A DNA stretch of 11,033 nt from positions 1 through 11,033 of the forward strand of contig CANGMU010000058.1 in assembly GCA_947454665.1 (NCBI GenBank), read 5' to 3'. Made by a program: the position numbers and the translations under genes. Positions 1 through 6,401 of this stretch are shown piece after piece. The notes under the pieces were generated by a model. It searched no databases and was not told the origin of the DNA. It was given only the letters and a program-made list of their open reading frames with translations. Within the stretch, counting starts at the first letter, position 1; each line of letters starts with the position of its first letter. Source of the DNA: Pseudomonadota bacterium (GTDB lineage: Bacteria > Pseudomonadota > Gammaproteobacteria > Steroidobacterales > Steroidobacteraceae).

Positions 1-528
1 ATGGAAAGCCTGGACCTTCGAGCGGACGGTCTGTACCGCCATCAGCCTGCGGCCGATGCCGCCTGGGGACGCGGCAACGGCTTTGCCGCGCTGGGGCTTG
101 CGATGAGCCTGGCCGAACTGCCGCAGGATCACCCGGGTCACGCCCATGCGCTGGAGGCTTATCGACACCTGATGGATGCCTTGCTGCCGCACCAGACGCG
201 CGACGGCCTGTGGCGCAACGTGGTCGACGTGCCCGGTGCGTATGCGGAATTCTCCAGCACGGCGATGATCGGCTATGCCCTGCAACGCGGACTGCGCGCG
301 GGCTGGATCCGCGGAACCCGCTACAAGGCTGCAGCGGATCGCGCGTGGCAGGCCGTAAATGCGCGCAGTGGCGCAGACGGAAGCTTCATCGACGTCTGTG
401 AATCCACGACGCGACTGACCTCCGTGCAGCAGTATGTGCAGCGCGCCGCGATCCTGGGCGAAGACGCACGCGGCGGTGCCATGGCCCTGCTGTTCGCGAC
501 GGAAAGGATGAAGGCGAGCCCGCGATGA
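1..528 (+). CDS. GH88/GH105-family unsaturated glucuronyl/rhamnogalacturonyl hydrolase, C-terminal part
   Basis: Glycoside hydrolases of families 88 and 105 hydrolyse the unsaturated uronic acid that polysaccharide lyases leave on the non-reducing end of pectin- or glycosaminoglycan-type oligosaccharides. Visible family signatures, numbered from the first base, are AWGRGNGF (residues 21-28), the helical stretch ending LLPHQTRDGLW (61-71), the AEFSSTAMIGYAL block (82-94) and a C-terminal GGAMALLFATERM block. These match the second half of the (alpha/alpha)6 barrel. Family members are usually about 350-400 residues, so the 175 residues here are probably the C-terminal half, cut by the window edge. 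The ATG at position 1 is then more likely an internal Met than a true start. No signal peptide is visible, as expected if the N-terminus is missing. The stop overlaps the next start (ATGA, 525-528), which implies translational coupling. Substrate cannot be assigned. Confidence 0.8.
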   Translation: MESLDLRADGLYRHQPAADAAWGRGNGFAALGLAMSLAELPQDHPGHAHALEAYRHLMDALLPHQTRDGLWRNVVDVPGAYAEFSSTAMIGYALQRGLRAGWIRGTRYKAAADRAWQAVNARSGADGSFIDVCESTTRLTSVQQYVQRAAILGEDARGGAMALLFATERMKASPR

Positions 529-1079
529 AACTGCACCTGACCCTCGGGAGCCTGCTGCTGGTGGCGTGGTGCCACGCCACGCCCGCCGCCGAACCGGAAT
601 GCGATCGCTCCGGCTCGAAGACGACGCCTTCGCCCGACGGCCGGTGGGTCGCCAACGTGCAGGAAGAGGTCTGCGCGACCGCGTCCGGTGGTACCGCCGC
701 CGGCGTCACCGTGGTCATCACGTCGGCCGCGGATGCACAGGTCGCCAAGCGGGTGTTCATCATGCCCGTGCCACGCGCGCGGGAGGATTGGCCGCGTGTC
801 CGCTGGCCTCAGGCCGGGTCGCTCGAGATCCGCGTGCCCAACTTGTCTGACCCTTCGCCACCGGAGCCGCAGTGGAACGGCATCCAGATCGCGCTGGCGT
901 ACTGCGGCGATGACCCGGCGGCGCGCCAGCAACTCGCGGACTACAAATCCGCGGTGAAGCAGTGGCAAAAGGATGTCAGCGCCTGGGCGACGCGACGCAA
1001 AGAGTCGGAAGCAACGGCCGGGCCACGACCGCCACGACCCGAAGAGCCCCGACTTTCGCCAGGCCGTTGCCAGGATTAA
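525..1079 (+). CDS. exported hypothetical protein with an SPDGRW motif
   Basis: The 184-residue product begins with a typical Sec signal peptide: basic MK, a hydrophobic core at residues 4-15 and a likely cut after ATPAA, near residue 22. Cys16 lacks a proper lipobox (Trp precedes it), so a lipoprotein is unlikely. The mature part carries an SPDGRWVA motif (36-43), a beta-strand-rich middle and RVRW...SLEIRVP (91-105). This resembles small exported proteins that start with a single 'SPDGKW' strand, but I cannot name a family firmly. Cysteines at about 26, 50, 127 and 182 could form disulfides in the periplasm. The C-terminal 50 residues are charged and Pro-rich (KQWQKD then PRPPRPEEP), so probably helix followed by disordered tail. 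It is coupled to the hydrolase by an ATGA overlap and followed 22 bp later by another exported protein. Function unknown. Confidence 0.72.
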   Translation: MKLHLTLGSLLLVAWCHATPAAEPECDRSGSKTTPSPDGRWVANVQEEVCATASGGTAAGVTVVITSAADAQVAKRVFIMPVPRAREDWPRVRWPQAGSLEIRVPNLSDPSPPEPQWNGIQIALAYCGDDPAARQQLADYKSAVKQWQKDVSAWATRRKESEATAGPRPPRPEEPRLSPGRCQD

Positions 1080-1101
1080 CCGCCATACAGGATGGACGCG
1101 C

Positions 1102-1821
1102 ATGTTCCGCCAGATTTCCCAGACCTTGGCCGTGCTGCTGGTCACTGCCTCCGCCAGCGCCCAGTCCGTGACGCCGGACCTGAGCGGCATCTGGACGATG
1201 CAAGCCGATGGCCGCGCAGGCATCGCCTTGAACGGCCCGGGTGATTTCGAGAAAACCGCACCGTTCACCGACCTCGCGCGGCGCAAGCTGGCCGAATACC
1301 ACGCGCTGGTCGATCCGACCGGTGACTCACCCGGTGCGCATTGCGTCGCCCACGGCATGCCCCTGGCGGTCTTCCTGGGCGGCGGCTATCCGGTCGAGTT
1401 CATCCAGCGGCCTGAGCAACTGACCATCGTCTACGAGACCCACAACGAAGTGCGACGCGTCTTCCTCGATGGCCGTCGTATCGATGCGCAGGACATCCTG
1501 CCGAGCCGGGGCGGTGTCTCCTGGGGACGCTGGGACAAGGGCACGCTGGTCGTCGAGACAACCGGACTGACCGAGAGCATCGACCAGCCGACCGCACACA
1601 GTGAGGACGCGCGGATCATCGAACGCTACACACCGGTCGTTCGCGATGGGCTGCGACGGCTGCAAGTCGAGGTCATCATCCATGACCCGGCTTTCTACAC
1701 CTCGCCACCCACGCTGCGACGCGAATACACCGAGCTGCGCGAAGGGCGCATGCTGGATTACGACTGCACGGAACCGGACTGGCAGGCGCACCTGGACGGC
1801 TTGCGCCAGCAGGCCCGCTGA
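1102..1821 (+). CDS. exported protein of the 'DLSGIW' family, function unknown
   Basis: The ATG at 1102 gives a 239-residue protein with a clean signal peptide (hydrophobic residues 8-20, cut after ASASA before QSVTP). AGGA at 1089-1092 lies nine bases upstream as a ribosome binding site. An earlier in-frame start at 973 would overlap the previous gene by over 100 bp and bury the signal peptide, so I rejected it. The mature protein opens with DLSGIW (26-31). It also has an AHCVAHGMP segment (79-87), YPVEFIQRPEQLTIVYE (96-112), VRRVFLDGR (117-125), WGRWDKGTLVVETTG (141-155) and DPAFYTSP (195-202). This order is shared by a large set of secreted, beta-rich bacterial proteins that have no established biochemical role. 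Cys81 and Cys222 could pair. It probably shares a transcript with its + strand neighbours. Family recognition is from memory of the motif pattern; role unknown. Confidence 0.8.
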   Translation: MFRQISQTLAVLLVTASASAQSVTPDLSGIWTMQADGRAGIALNGPGDFEKTAPFTDLARRKLAEYHALVDPTGDSPGAHCVAHGMPLAVFLGGGYPVEFIQRPEQLTIVYETHNEVRRVFLDGRRIDAQDILPSRGGVSWGRWDKGTLVVETTGLTESIDQPTAHSEDARIIERYTPVVRDGLRRLQVEVIIHDPAFYTSPPTLRREYTELREGRMLDYDCTEPDWQAHLDGLRQQAR

Positions 1822-1848
1822 GATCACAAGAAGAATATCGGGGGAACC

Positions 1849-2781
1849 ATGACGAAACTGCTCGCCGCCTTTGCTGCCCTTGCCTTGCTCGCCGGCGAAG
1901 CCGGCGCCAGCACAACGAACTGCGATCGCAGCTGCCTTGCAGGCCATCTGGACCGCTATCTGGCGGCAGTGGTCACGCACCAGCCGGCTGCGGCCCGGCT
2001 GTGGGTCGGCTTCCGCCAGACGGAAAACGCCGTGGCCATTCCGGAAGGCGCAGGGCTGTGGAAGAACGCGACGGCCCTGGGCTCGATCCAGCGGCGGTAT
2101 TACGACGCCACCCAGTCCCAGGCTGGCTATTACGGCACGATCAAGCTGGGCGATGAAGAAGCGGTGGTCGCCCTGAGGCTGCGGGTCACGAAGGAGGCCG
2201 TCACGCAGGCCGAGTGGTTCATCGCGCGCAAGGGCGACCCCGGCATGACGGGCGAAGCGGGCAAGACGCCTTTCAACCTGGACCTGCTGCGCAGCAGCCT
2301 GCCCGCGCAGCGCACGGTGCCGAAGGCCGAACGCCTGCCACGCGAAGCCCTGCAGGCCATCGTCAACAGTTACTTCGACGGGATCACGAACAAGGACGGC
2401 CGGCTGGTGAAGGGCCACCCGGGCTGCACGCGTTATGAAAACGGCTTCCCGACCTACAACACGCCGATGAAGCCGGAGAACGACATCGGCAATGACGGAC
2501 GTACCGACTGCCGGACTCAGGCGGACTTCGGCGTGGCGCTGGTCGCGATCCGCGATTTCTTCGTGATCGACGAGGAGGCGCAGACGGTCATGGTGTCGGC
2601 CGTGTTCCTGCGGGAGGCGAAGAACCCCAAGCGCCGGAACCATTTCACCGAACTCTTCCACGTCGACCACGGGAAGATCCGCGACATCCACGCGGCCTTC
2701 CATTACGCCCCGGAGGATCGGCCAGTGCCGAACTGGCCGCCTTACGACGGCCATTTCCCGTTGCCGGCGGCTTACCGCTGA
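1849..2781 (+). CDS. exported DUF8021-like protein with two NTF2/SnoaL-like halves
   Basis: This 310-residue protein has a signal peptide (MTKLLAAFAALALLAG, cut after GAGAS near residue 20-21). The G-run at 1840-1844 just before the ATG serves as Shine-Dalgarno. The mature N-terminus carries CDRSCL (25-30), then a first half (about 30-128) with RQTENAVAIPEGAGLW and a strand-rich end, VALRLRVTKEAVTQAEWFIAR. A second helical start, ALQAIVNSYFDGI (168-180), opens a second half that ends with ELFHVDHGKIRDIHAAFHY (268-286). That ending resembles the final strands of SnoaL/NTF2-like domains. The pattern matches proteins grouped as DUF8021 in bacteria and fungi, none with an activity I can cite. Cys25/29 and Cys193/221 are possible disulfides. 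It is the last gene before a strong terminator, 27 bp after its upstream neighbour. The NTF2-like reading is inference; binding or catalysis on a small molecule in the periplasm is possible. Confidence 0.75.
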   Translation: MTKLLAAFAALALLAGEAGASTTNCDRSCLAGHLDRYLAAVVTHQPAAARLWVGFRQTENAVAIPEGAGLWKNATALGSIQRRYYDATQSQAGYYGTIKLGDEEAVVALRLRVTKEAVTQAEWFIARKGDPGMTGEAGKTPFNLDLLRSSLPAQRTVPKAERLPREALQAIVNSYFDGITNKDGRLVKGHPGCTRYENGFPTYNTPMKPENDIGNDGRTDCRTQADFGVALVAIRDFFVIDEEAQTVMVSAVFLREAKNPKRRNHFTELFHVDHGKIRDIHAAFHYAPEDRPVPNWPPYDGHFPLPAAYR

Positions 2782-2810
2782 CCTTCGGTCAGATCAGGCG
2801 CCAGATGCAG

Positions 2811-2840
2811 AAAGGGCGACCCGAGGGTCGCCCTTTTTTT
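2811..2840 (+). terminator. intrinsic terminator at a convergent junction
   Basis: A perfect 11-bp stem (AAAGGGCGACC at 2811-2821 with GGTCGCCCTTT at 2826-2836) closes a CGAG loop. A seven-T run (2834-2840) follows on the + strand. It sits 29 bp after the stop of the 310-residue exported protein and just beyond the stop of the desaturase that converges from the other side. On the - strand the same hairpin is followed by only three Ts, so it should stop + strand transcription strongly and the opposite direction more weakly. Confidence 0.9.
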
Positions 2841-2842
2841 CT

Positions 2843-3733
2843 TTACTCCGCCACCGGCAGCGGAGCGCGCAAGGGCAACTCGGGCAGTGGCGCGGCCTTG
2901 CCGCGCAGGGCGCGGCCTTCCTCGAGGATCTTCGCCGGCACCGGCTGCAGCTTCCAGACGATGCCCATCCACGAGAGCAGCTTCAGCACGTAGTACGTGA
3001 TGTCGTACTCGTACCAGTAGAAGCCCTGGCGCGTGGAGACGCAGTAGTGGTGGTGGTTGTTATGCCAGCCCTCACCCAGCGTGATAATCGCGAGGAACCA
3101 GCTGTTGCGGCTGTGGTCGGTCGTCGGGAAACGACGGCGACCCAGCGCATGCGTGATCGAGTTGATCGTGAACGTGCCGTGCCAGAGCAGCACCGTGCTC
3201 ATGAAAAAGCCGAAGAACAGGCCCGAGGCACCGAACAGGAAGAACACGGCGGTGCCGAGGATGACGGGCGGCACGTAGTAATACTTGTCCAGCCAGACCA
3301 GTTCCGGGAAACGGATCAGGTCAGGGATGTACTTGTTCTGCGTGGCCTGGTTCTCGCGCTCGAAGATCCAGCCGACGTGCGAATACCAGAAGCCGTCCTG
3401 CGCCATCGAATGGGCGTCGGTCGGCATGTCGGAGAAACGGTGGTGATGGCGGTGATGCGCCGCCCACCACAGCGCACCGCGCTGCGCGCTGGTCTGCGCC
3501 AGGAAGGCAAGGATGAACTGGAAGACGCGGCTCGTGCGGTAGGTCTTGTGCGAGAAATAGCGGTGGTAGCCGCCCGTCACACCGAACATGCGCACGACGT
3601 AGAGGATGAAGCAGCACCATGCGGCGGCCGGGGTTATCCCGATCCAGAAGGAACCGAGCGCAAGAAGATGGACGGCGATGAACGGCAAGGCGCCGGACCA
3701 TTCGACCTTGCGCGGCGCATGAGATTCAGACAT
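2843..3733 (-). CDS. fatty acid desaturase (stearoyl-CoA delta-9 type, three His boxes)
   Basis: This 296-residue integral membrane di-iron desaturase should insert a cis double bond into a saturated acyl chain (acyl-CoA or acyl-lipid), using O2 and an electron donor. The three histidine boxes are present: HRYFSH at 57-62, HRHHH at 94-98 (inside WWAAHHRHHHRFSD) and HNNHH at 224-228 (after GEGW). NSITH (191-195) supplies the further His common in this family. Hydrophobic helices occur near 15-50 (two), 71-80 and 155-190 (two), which fits the usual four-helix topology. Length is near the compact bacterial delta-9 form, and no fused cytochrome b5 or rubredoxin domain is seen. The ATG at 3733 is preceded on its strand by GGGGAG at good spacing. 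Regiospecificity cannot be read from the sequence. It lies 102 bp downstream of a response regulator gene in the same direction, with a candidate operator between them, so two-component control is likely. Confidence 0.93.
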   Translation of the reverse strand: MSESHAPRKVEWSGALPFIAVHLLALGSFWIGITPAAAWCCFILYVVRMFGVTGGYHRYFSHKTYRTSRVFQFILAFLAQTSAQRGALWWAAHHRHHHRFSDMPTDAHSMAQDGFWYSHVGWIFERENQATQNKYIPDLIRFPELVWLDKYYYVPPVILGTAVFFLFGASGLFFGFFMSTVLLWHGTFTINSITHALGRRRFPTTDHSRNSWFLAIITLGEGWHNNHHHYCVSTRQGFYWYEYDITYYVLKLLSWMGIVWKLQPVPAKILEEGRALRGKAAPLPELPLRAPLPVAE

Positions 3734-3812
3734 CCACCCACTCCCCTGATGCAGCCAGGATTGGCCGCGACGGCATCGTCGCCGGACCGGAGGCGGCGGT
3801 GGGTAGTTCTTA

Positions 3813-3839
3813 CGTCACCAAATGTAAAAGTTGTGTCAC
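3813..3839 (-). promoter_or_regulatory. candidate OmpR/PhoB-type operator: three direct hexamer repeats
   Basis: Read on the - strand, three related hexamers follow each other: GTGACA (3839-3834), TTTACA (3828-3823) and GTGACG (3818-3813). Their starts are 11 and 10 bp apart, about one helical turn. Such direct repeats are the usual binding pattern of winged-helix OmpR/PhoB-family regulators. The first repeat overlaps the stop codon of the response regulator gene, and the last ends 80 bp before the desaturase ATG. TTTACA also matches the sigma-70 -35 consensus at five of six bases, but no convincing -10 hexamer lies 16-18 bp downstream (best TACCCA). That would suit an activator-dependent promoter. 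Binding by the neighbouring regulator is inference. Confidence 0.45.
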
Positions 3840-4591
3840 AGCCCACCCCCGTCGGCCACGAACCGATAGCCGGATCCGCGGTGGGAGACGAAATGGACCG
3901 GCTTGTCCGGCTCCCGCTCGAAATACTTGCGCAGGCGCACGATGAAGTTGTCCACGCTGCGCGTATTCGGGGCATTGCGCAGATTCCAGACGCGCTCGAG
4001 CAGTTCCTCGCGCGACAGCACGCGGCCCGGGTGCTGGGCGAAATAGCGCAGCAGATCCAGCTCCAGCTGCGTGAGTCGCACGGGCTTGCCGAAAGCCGTG
4101 GCCTCGTGCGTGTCGAAATGGATGACCGCTTCGCCGAAACGCAGCGTGGCCTGCTGACCGTCGGCGGTCGGGTCGGACTGCCGCCAGCCGCTGCGACGCA
4201 GCGCAGAGCGCACGCGGGCCAGCAGTTCGGGCAGGTCGAAGGGCTTGGGCATGTAATCGTCGGCACCGGAGTCCAGGCCCCGGACCCGGTCCTCGGCAGC
4301 ACTGCGCGCCGTGAGCATGATCACCGGCAGGTAATGCCCCGTGTCGCGCAGCTGCTTGCAGAAGCTGTAGCCATCGCCGTCCGGCAGCATCACGTCGAGC
4401 AGGATGAGGTCGATGGGCGCGGACTGCACGAGCTGGGCGCCGGCCTCGCGCAGGCTGCGCGCCACGACGACGCGATACCCGTCGAGCTCGAAGTTGAGCT
4501 TCAGTCCCGCCGCCAGATGCGCTTCGTCCTCGACCACCAGCACCGAGGCGCGCAAGGCATTGGCCGGAGCCGGATTGCCACCTTCGGCCAT
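3836..4591 (-). CDS. OmpR/PhoB-family response regulator
   Basis: This 251-residue two-domain regulator starts with a receiver domain (about 15-130). It has the acidic pair E21-D22, phospho-acceptor D66 in LILLDVMLPDGDG, T94 in IMLTAR and K116 in the MPKPF loop, so all phosphorylation-site residues are intact. A linker (about 133-147) leads to a winged-helix DNA-binding domain (about 148-246). This contains VRLTQLELDLLRYFAQHPG, LSREELLERVW, the recognition-helix region NTRSVDNFIVRLRKYFE and the final hairpin HRGSGYRF. The SVDNFIVRLRKYFE variant, where most relatives have a 'VDVHI.RLR' type helix, may reflect a distinct DNA specificity. The ATG at 4591 shares its A with the kinase stop (TGATG), indicating strict co-translation with the kinase. 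A 14-residue Pro/Ala/Asn extension precedes the first strand. The likely target is the adjacent desaturase promoter, through the direct repeats at its own 3' end (inference). Confidence 0.93.
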   Translation of the reverse strand: MAEGGNPAPANALRASVLVVEDEAHLAAGLKLNFELDGYRVVVARSLREAGAQLVQSAPIDLILLDVMLPDGDGYSFCKQLRDTGHYLPVIMLTARSAAEDRVRGLDSGADDYMPKPFDLPELLARVRSALRRSGWRQSDPTADGQQATLRFGEAVIHFDTHEATAFGKPVRLTQLELDLLRYFAQHPGRVLSREELLERVWNLRNAPNTRSVDNFIVRLRKYFEREPDKPVHFVSHRGSGYRFVADGGGL

Positions 4592-5535
4592 CAGAATCCG
4601 TCCTTCGCGCCATCTGCGGCACCGACCGGCAACTGGATGCGCATCGTGGTGCCCTGGTCGCGCCCGCCGGACTCGGCGCGGATGCGCCCGCCCAGGTTCC
4701 GCACCAGCCGCTTCACGACGAAGAGGCCGAGGCCGGAGCCGCTGCGTTCGTTCACGCGCGGATCAGAAGAACGGTGGAACCGCTGGAAAACCCGCTTGAG
4801 CTGGCTGCGCTCGATACCGATGCCATGGTCCCGCACGGTGATGCCCAGCATGCCCGGCGGCAGCGGCTGCATGTCGACCTCGACCCTCGGCGTGCCGACT
4901 GAATATTTCACCGCGTTGTCGAGGACGTTCTTCAGGATGATCTCCAGCGCCGTCGGGTCGCTGAACGTGTCGAACCGCGGGGGCGCCTGCAGCGCAATGG
5001 CGCCGGCTGGCAGCTCATAGCGCCGACAGATGCTGTCGATGGCGCCCTCCAGCACCTGCGTCATGTCGACCAGCATGAAGGTCTGCGAGCGTCGACCGTG
5101 CGCAATGCGGCTGGACTGCAGGATGTCGTCGATGAAGACGGAGAGTCGCTCGACGTCGGTCAGCATCATCTTGCGCAGCCGCTCGCGCTGGTCGTCCGAG
5201 AGACCAGCACGTTCCATGGTATCGAGGCACAGCTTGATGGAGGCCAGCGGGCTCTTGAGCTCGTGCGTCACGGAGTCGATGAACATCTGCTGGCGCCTGC
5301 CCTCGAGGATCTCGCGCACCAGCGACACGCTGAACAGCACGAGCACGCAGATGATCAGGGCGAGCGAAATAGCACCTGCCGCCAGGAGCCAGTAGTTGCC
5401 CCAGATGGCGCTGGTCAGCGACCGGTTTTCGCGGATCACGAGCACCCACCCGACCAGCACCGCCACCGTGAGCAGGACCGAGATGGCACTGAGCACGATA
5501 GGCAGGGAAATGGAACGATTGGTGGAGCCTGGCAC
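4591..5535 (-). CDS. sensor histidine kinase with minimal extracytoplasmic loop
   Basis: With a GTG start at 5535 the product has 314 residues. Two hydrophobic helices (about 11-34 and 49-72) flank a loop of only about 14 residues (RENRSLTSAIWGNY), so no external sensor domain exists. No clear HAMP domain follows. The HisKA H-box is FIDSVTHELKSPLASIKL with phospho-acceptor His91. The ATPase part has the N-box LKNVLDNAVKYS (201-212), G1 DHGIGIE (236-242), F-box VFQRFHRS (249-256) and G2 GSGLGLFVVKRL (266-277), so it should be active. Kinases built like this are called intramembrane-sensing and often report on the envelope or lipid state. The stop overlaps the regulator start by one base. The start is uncertain: no good ribosome site precedes the GTG, and in-frame GTG (5580) or ATG (5601) would add 15 or 22 non-hydrophobic residues. 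I preferred 5535 because it begins just before the first helix. Confidence 0.9.
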   Translation of the reverse strand: MPGSTNRSISLPIVLSAISVLLTVAVLVGWVLVIRENRSLTSAIWGNYWLLAAGAISLALIICVLVLFSVSLVREILEGRRQQMFIDSVTHELKSPLASIKLCLDTMERAGLSDDQRERLRKMMLTDVERLSVFIDDILQSSRIAHGRRSQTFMLVDMTQVLEGAIDSICRRYELPAGAIALQAPPRFDTFSDPTALEIILKNVLDNAVKYSVGTPRVEVDMQPLPPGMLGITVRDHGIGIERSQLKRVFQRFHRSSDPRVNERSGSGLGLFVVKRLVRNLGGRIRAESGGRDQGTTMRIQLPVGAADGAKDGF

Positions 5536-5599
5536 GTGTCGAGGATAACGTAGACGGGAACCGGTAGGCTTGCCGGACACCAGGCAGGGGGGAAAGGCC
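5536..5599. promoter_or_regulatory. divergent intergenic region between kinase and SDR genes
   Basis: These 64 bp must carry, or border, promoters for both the leftward kinase-regulator-desaturase set and the rightward SDR operon. The sequence GATAAC at 5544-5549 matches the -10 consensus at four of six bases on the + strand, but the only upstream candidate, TTGGTG at 5519-5524, is weak and 19 bp away. No good -10/-35 pair is seen on the - strand. A purine-rich run (AGGGGGGAAAGG, 5586-5597) is the ribosome binding site of the SDR gene. Confidence 0.35.
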
Positions 5600-6388
5600 A
5601 TGGACATGGGGATTCGCGGGCGCCGCGCGCTCGTCAACGGCGCCAGCGCCGGCATGGGCCGCGCAGCGGCGGAAATGCTCGCCGCGGAAGGCGTCGACCT
5701 GGTGTTGTCGGCCCGGGGGGCCGCACGCCTTGAAGAAACGGCGGACCACATTCGCCAGCGTTTCGGCGTGAAGGTCTCGGCCGTCGCCGCGGACCACGGC
5801 ACCGATGAAGGCCGCGCACGGATCCTCGCCGCCTGCCCGGACCCGGACATCCTCGTCGCCACCTGCTCGCCACCGCCGATGACGCCGGACCATCGCGCCA
5901 TCACGATGGACCAGTGGAAAGCCAGCCTCGACACGGGATTGCTGGGCCCTGTGCAGTTCATCGAGGCCGTCCTGCCGGGCATGCAGGCGCGGCGTTGGGG
6001 GCGCATCGTGAACATCGCCAGCATCGCGGTGAAATATCCGCTCGAGCTGCGCATCCTCAGCGGCGGGCCACGCGCCGCCTTGATCAACTACACGGTAGCG
6101 GTGGCGCGTCGCGTCGCGGTGGACAACGTCACGCTCAACGCCGTGCTGCCCGGCATGTTCCACACCGCCGCCGTGCACGACCAGTTCACGGAGACCGCCC
6201 GGCGCAACGGCACGAGCTACGACATCGAGGTGGCGAAATTCGCCGAGTTCCACCAGATCCCCGCCAAGCGCTTCGGCGATGCGCGGGACGTAGGGTCGCT
6301 CGTGGCCTGGCTGTGCAGTGAATACGCCAGCTACATGACCGGCCAGAGTCTGGTCGTCGACGGCGCCACGACGCGTTCGACCTTCTGA
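5600..6388 (+). CDS. atypical short-chain dehydrogenase/reductase lacking Tyr-x3-Lys
   Basis: This 262-residue Rossmann-fold protein is of the FabG-like SDR type. The cofactor loop is intact: NGASAGMG (13-20), with SAR (37-39) after the second strand. The usual NNAG motif is replaced by ATCSPPP (87-93). The catalytic Ser is present (S141 in NIASIAVKYP), but where Tyr-x3-Lys should stand there is S154-GGP-R158, followed by the normal AAL. The C-terminal GQSLVVDGATT (248-258) is typical. The pattern fits the divergent subgroup that conserved-domain databases call BKR_like_SDR_like, which lacks a perfect tetrad. Its chemistry may differ from ketone reduction or may be lost. The ATG at 5600 follows a strong ribosome site (5586-5597). 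The first gene of a rightward operon, it ends 13 bp before the transporter gene. A TTG start at 5570 would precede that ribosome site and is unlikely. Confidence 0.88.
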   Translation: MDMGIRGRRALVNGASAGMGRAAAEMLAAEGVDLVLSARGAARLEETADHIRQRFGVKVSAVAADHGTDEGRARILAACPDPDILVATCSPPPMTPDHRAITMDQWKASLDTGLLGPVQFIEAVLPGMQARRWGRIVNIASIAVKYPLELRILSGGPRAALINYTVAVARRVAVDNVTLNAVLPGMFHTAAVHDQFTETARRNGTSYDIEVAKFAEFHQIPAKRFGDARDVGSLVAWLCSEYASYMTGQSLVVDGATTRSTF

Positions 6389-6401
6389 GGCCGCGCCCGC
6401 G

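Noticed and set aside
973..1101. Upstream extension of the 'DLSGIW' protein to the start at 973
   Set aside because: It would overlap the preceding gene by over 100 bp and place 43 charged residues before an obvious signal peptide; ATG 1102 has its own AGGA site.
1327..2754. 475-codon open frame on the - strand
   Set aside because: Antisense to two exported proteins with signal peptides and ribosome sites; the translation shows no recognisable domain and is Arg/Val-rich like other shadow frames here.
3047..5020. 657-codon open frame on the + strand
   Set aside because: It lies antisense to the desaturase, regulator and kinase, which all have complete family motifs. Its translation is low-complexity, rich in Arg, Glu, Gln and His, as expected of a high-GC shadow frame.
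5536..5580. GTGTC (5536-5540) and GACAC (5576-5580) as an operator between divergent genes
   Set aside because: The arms are only five bases and 35 bp apart, which is expected by chance in GC-rich DNA; not supported as a site.
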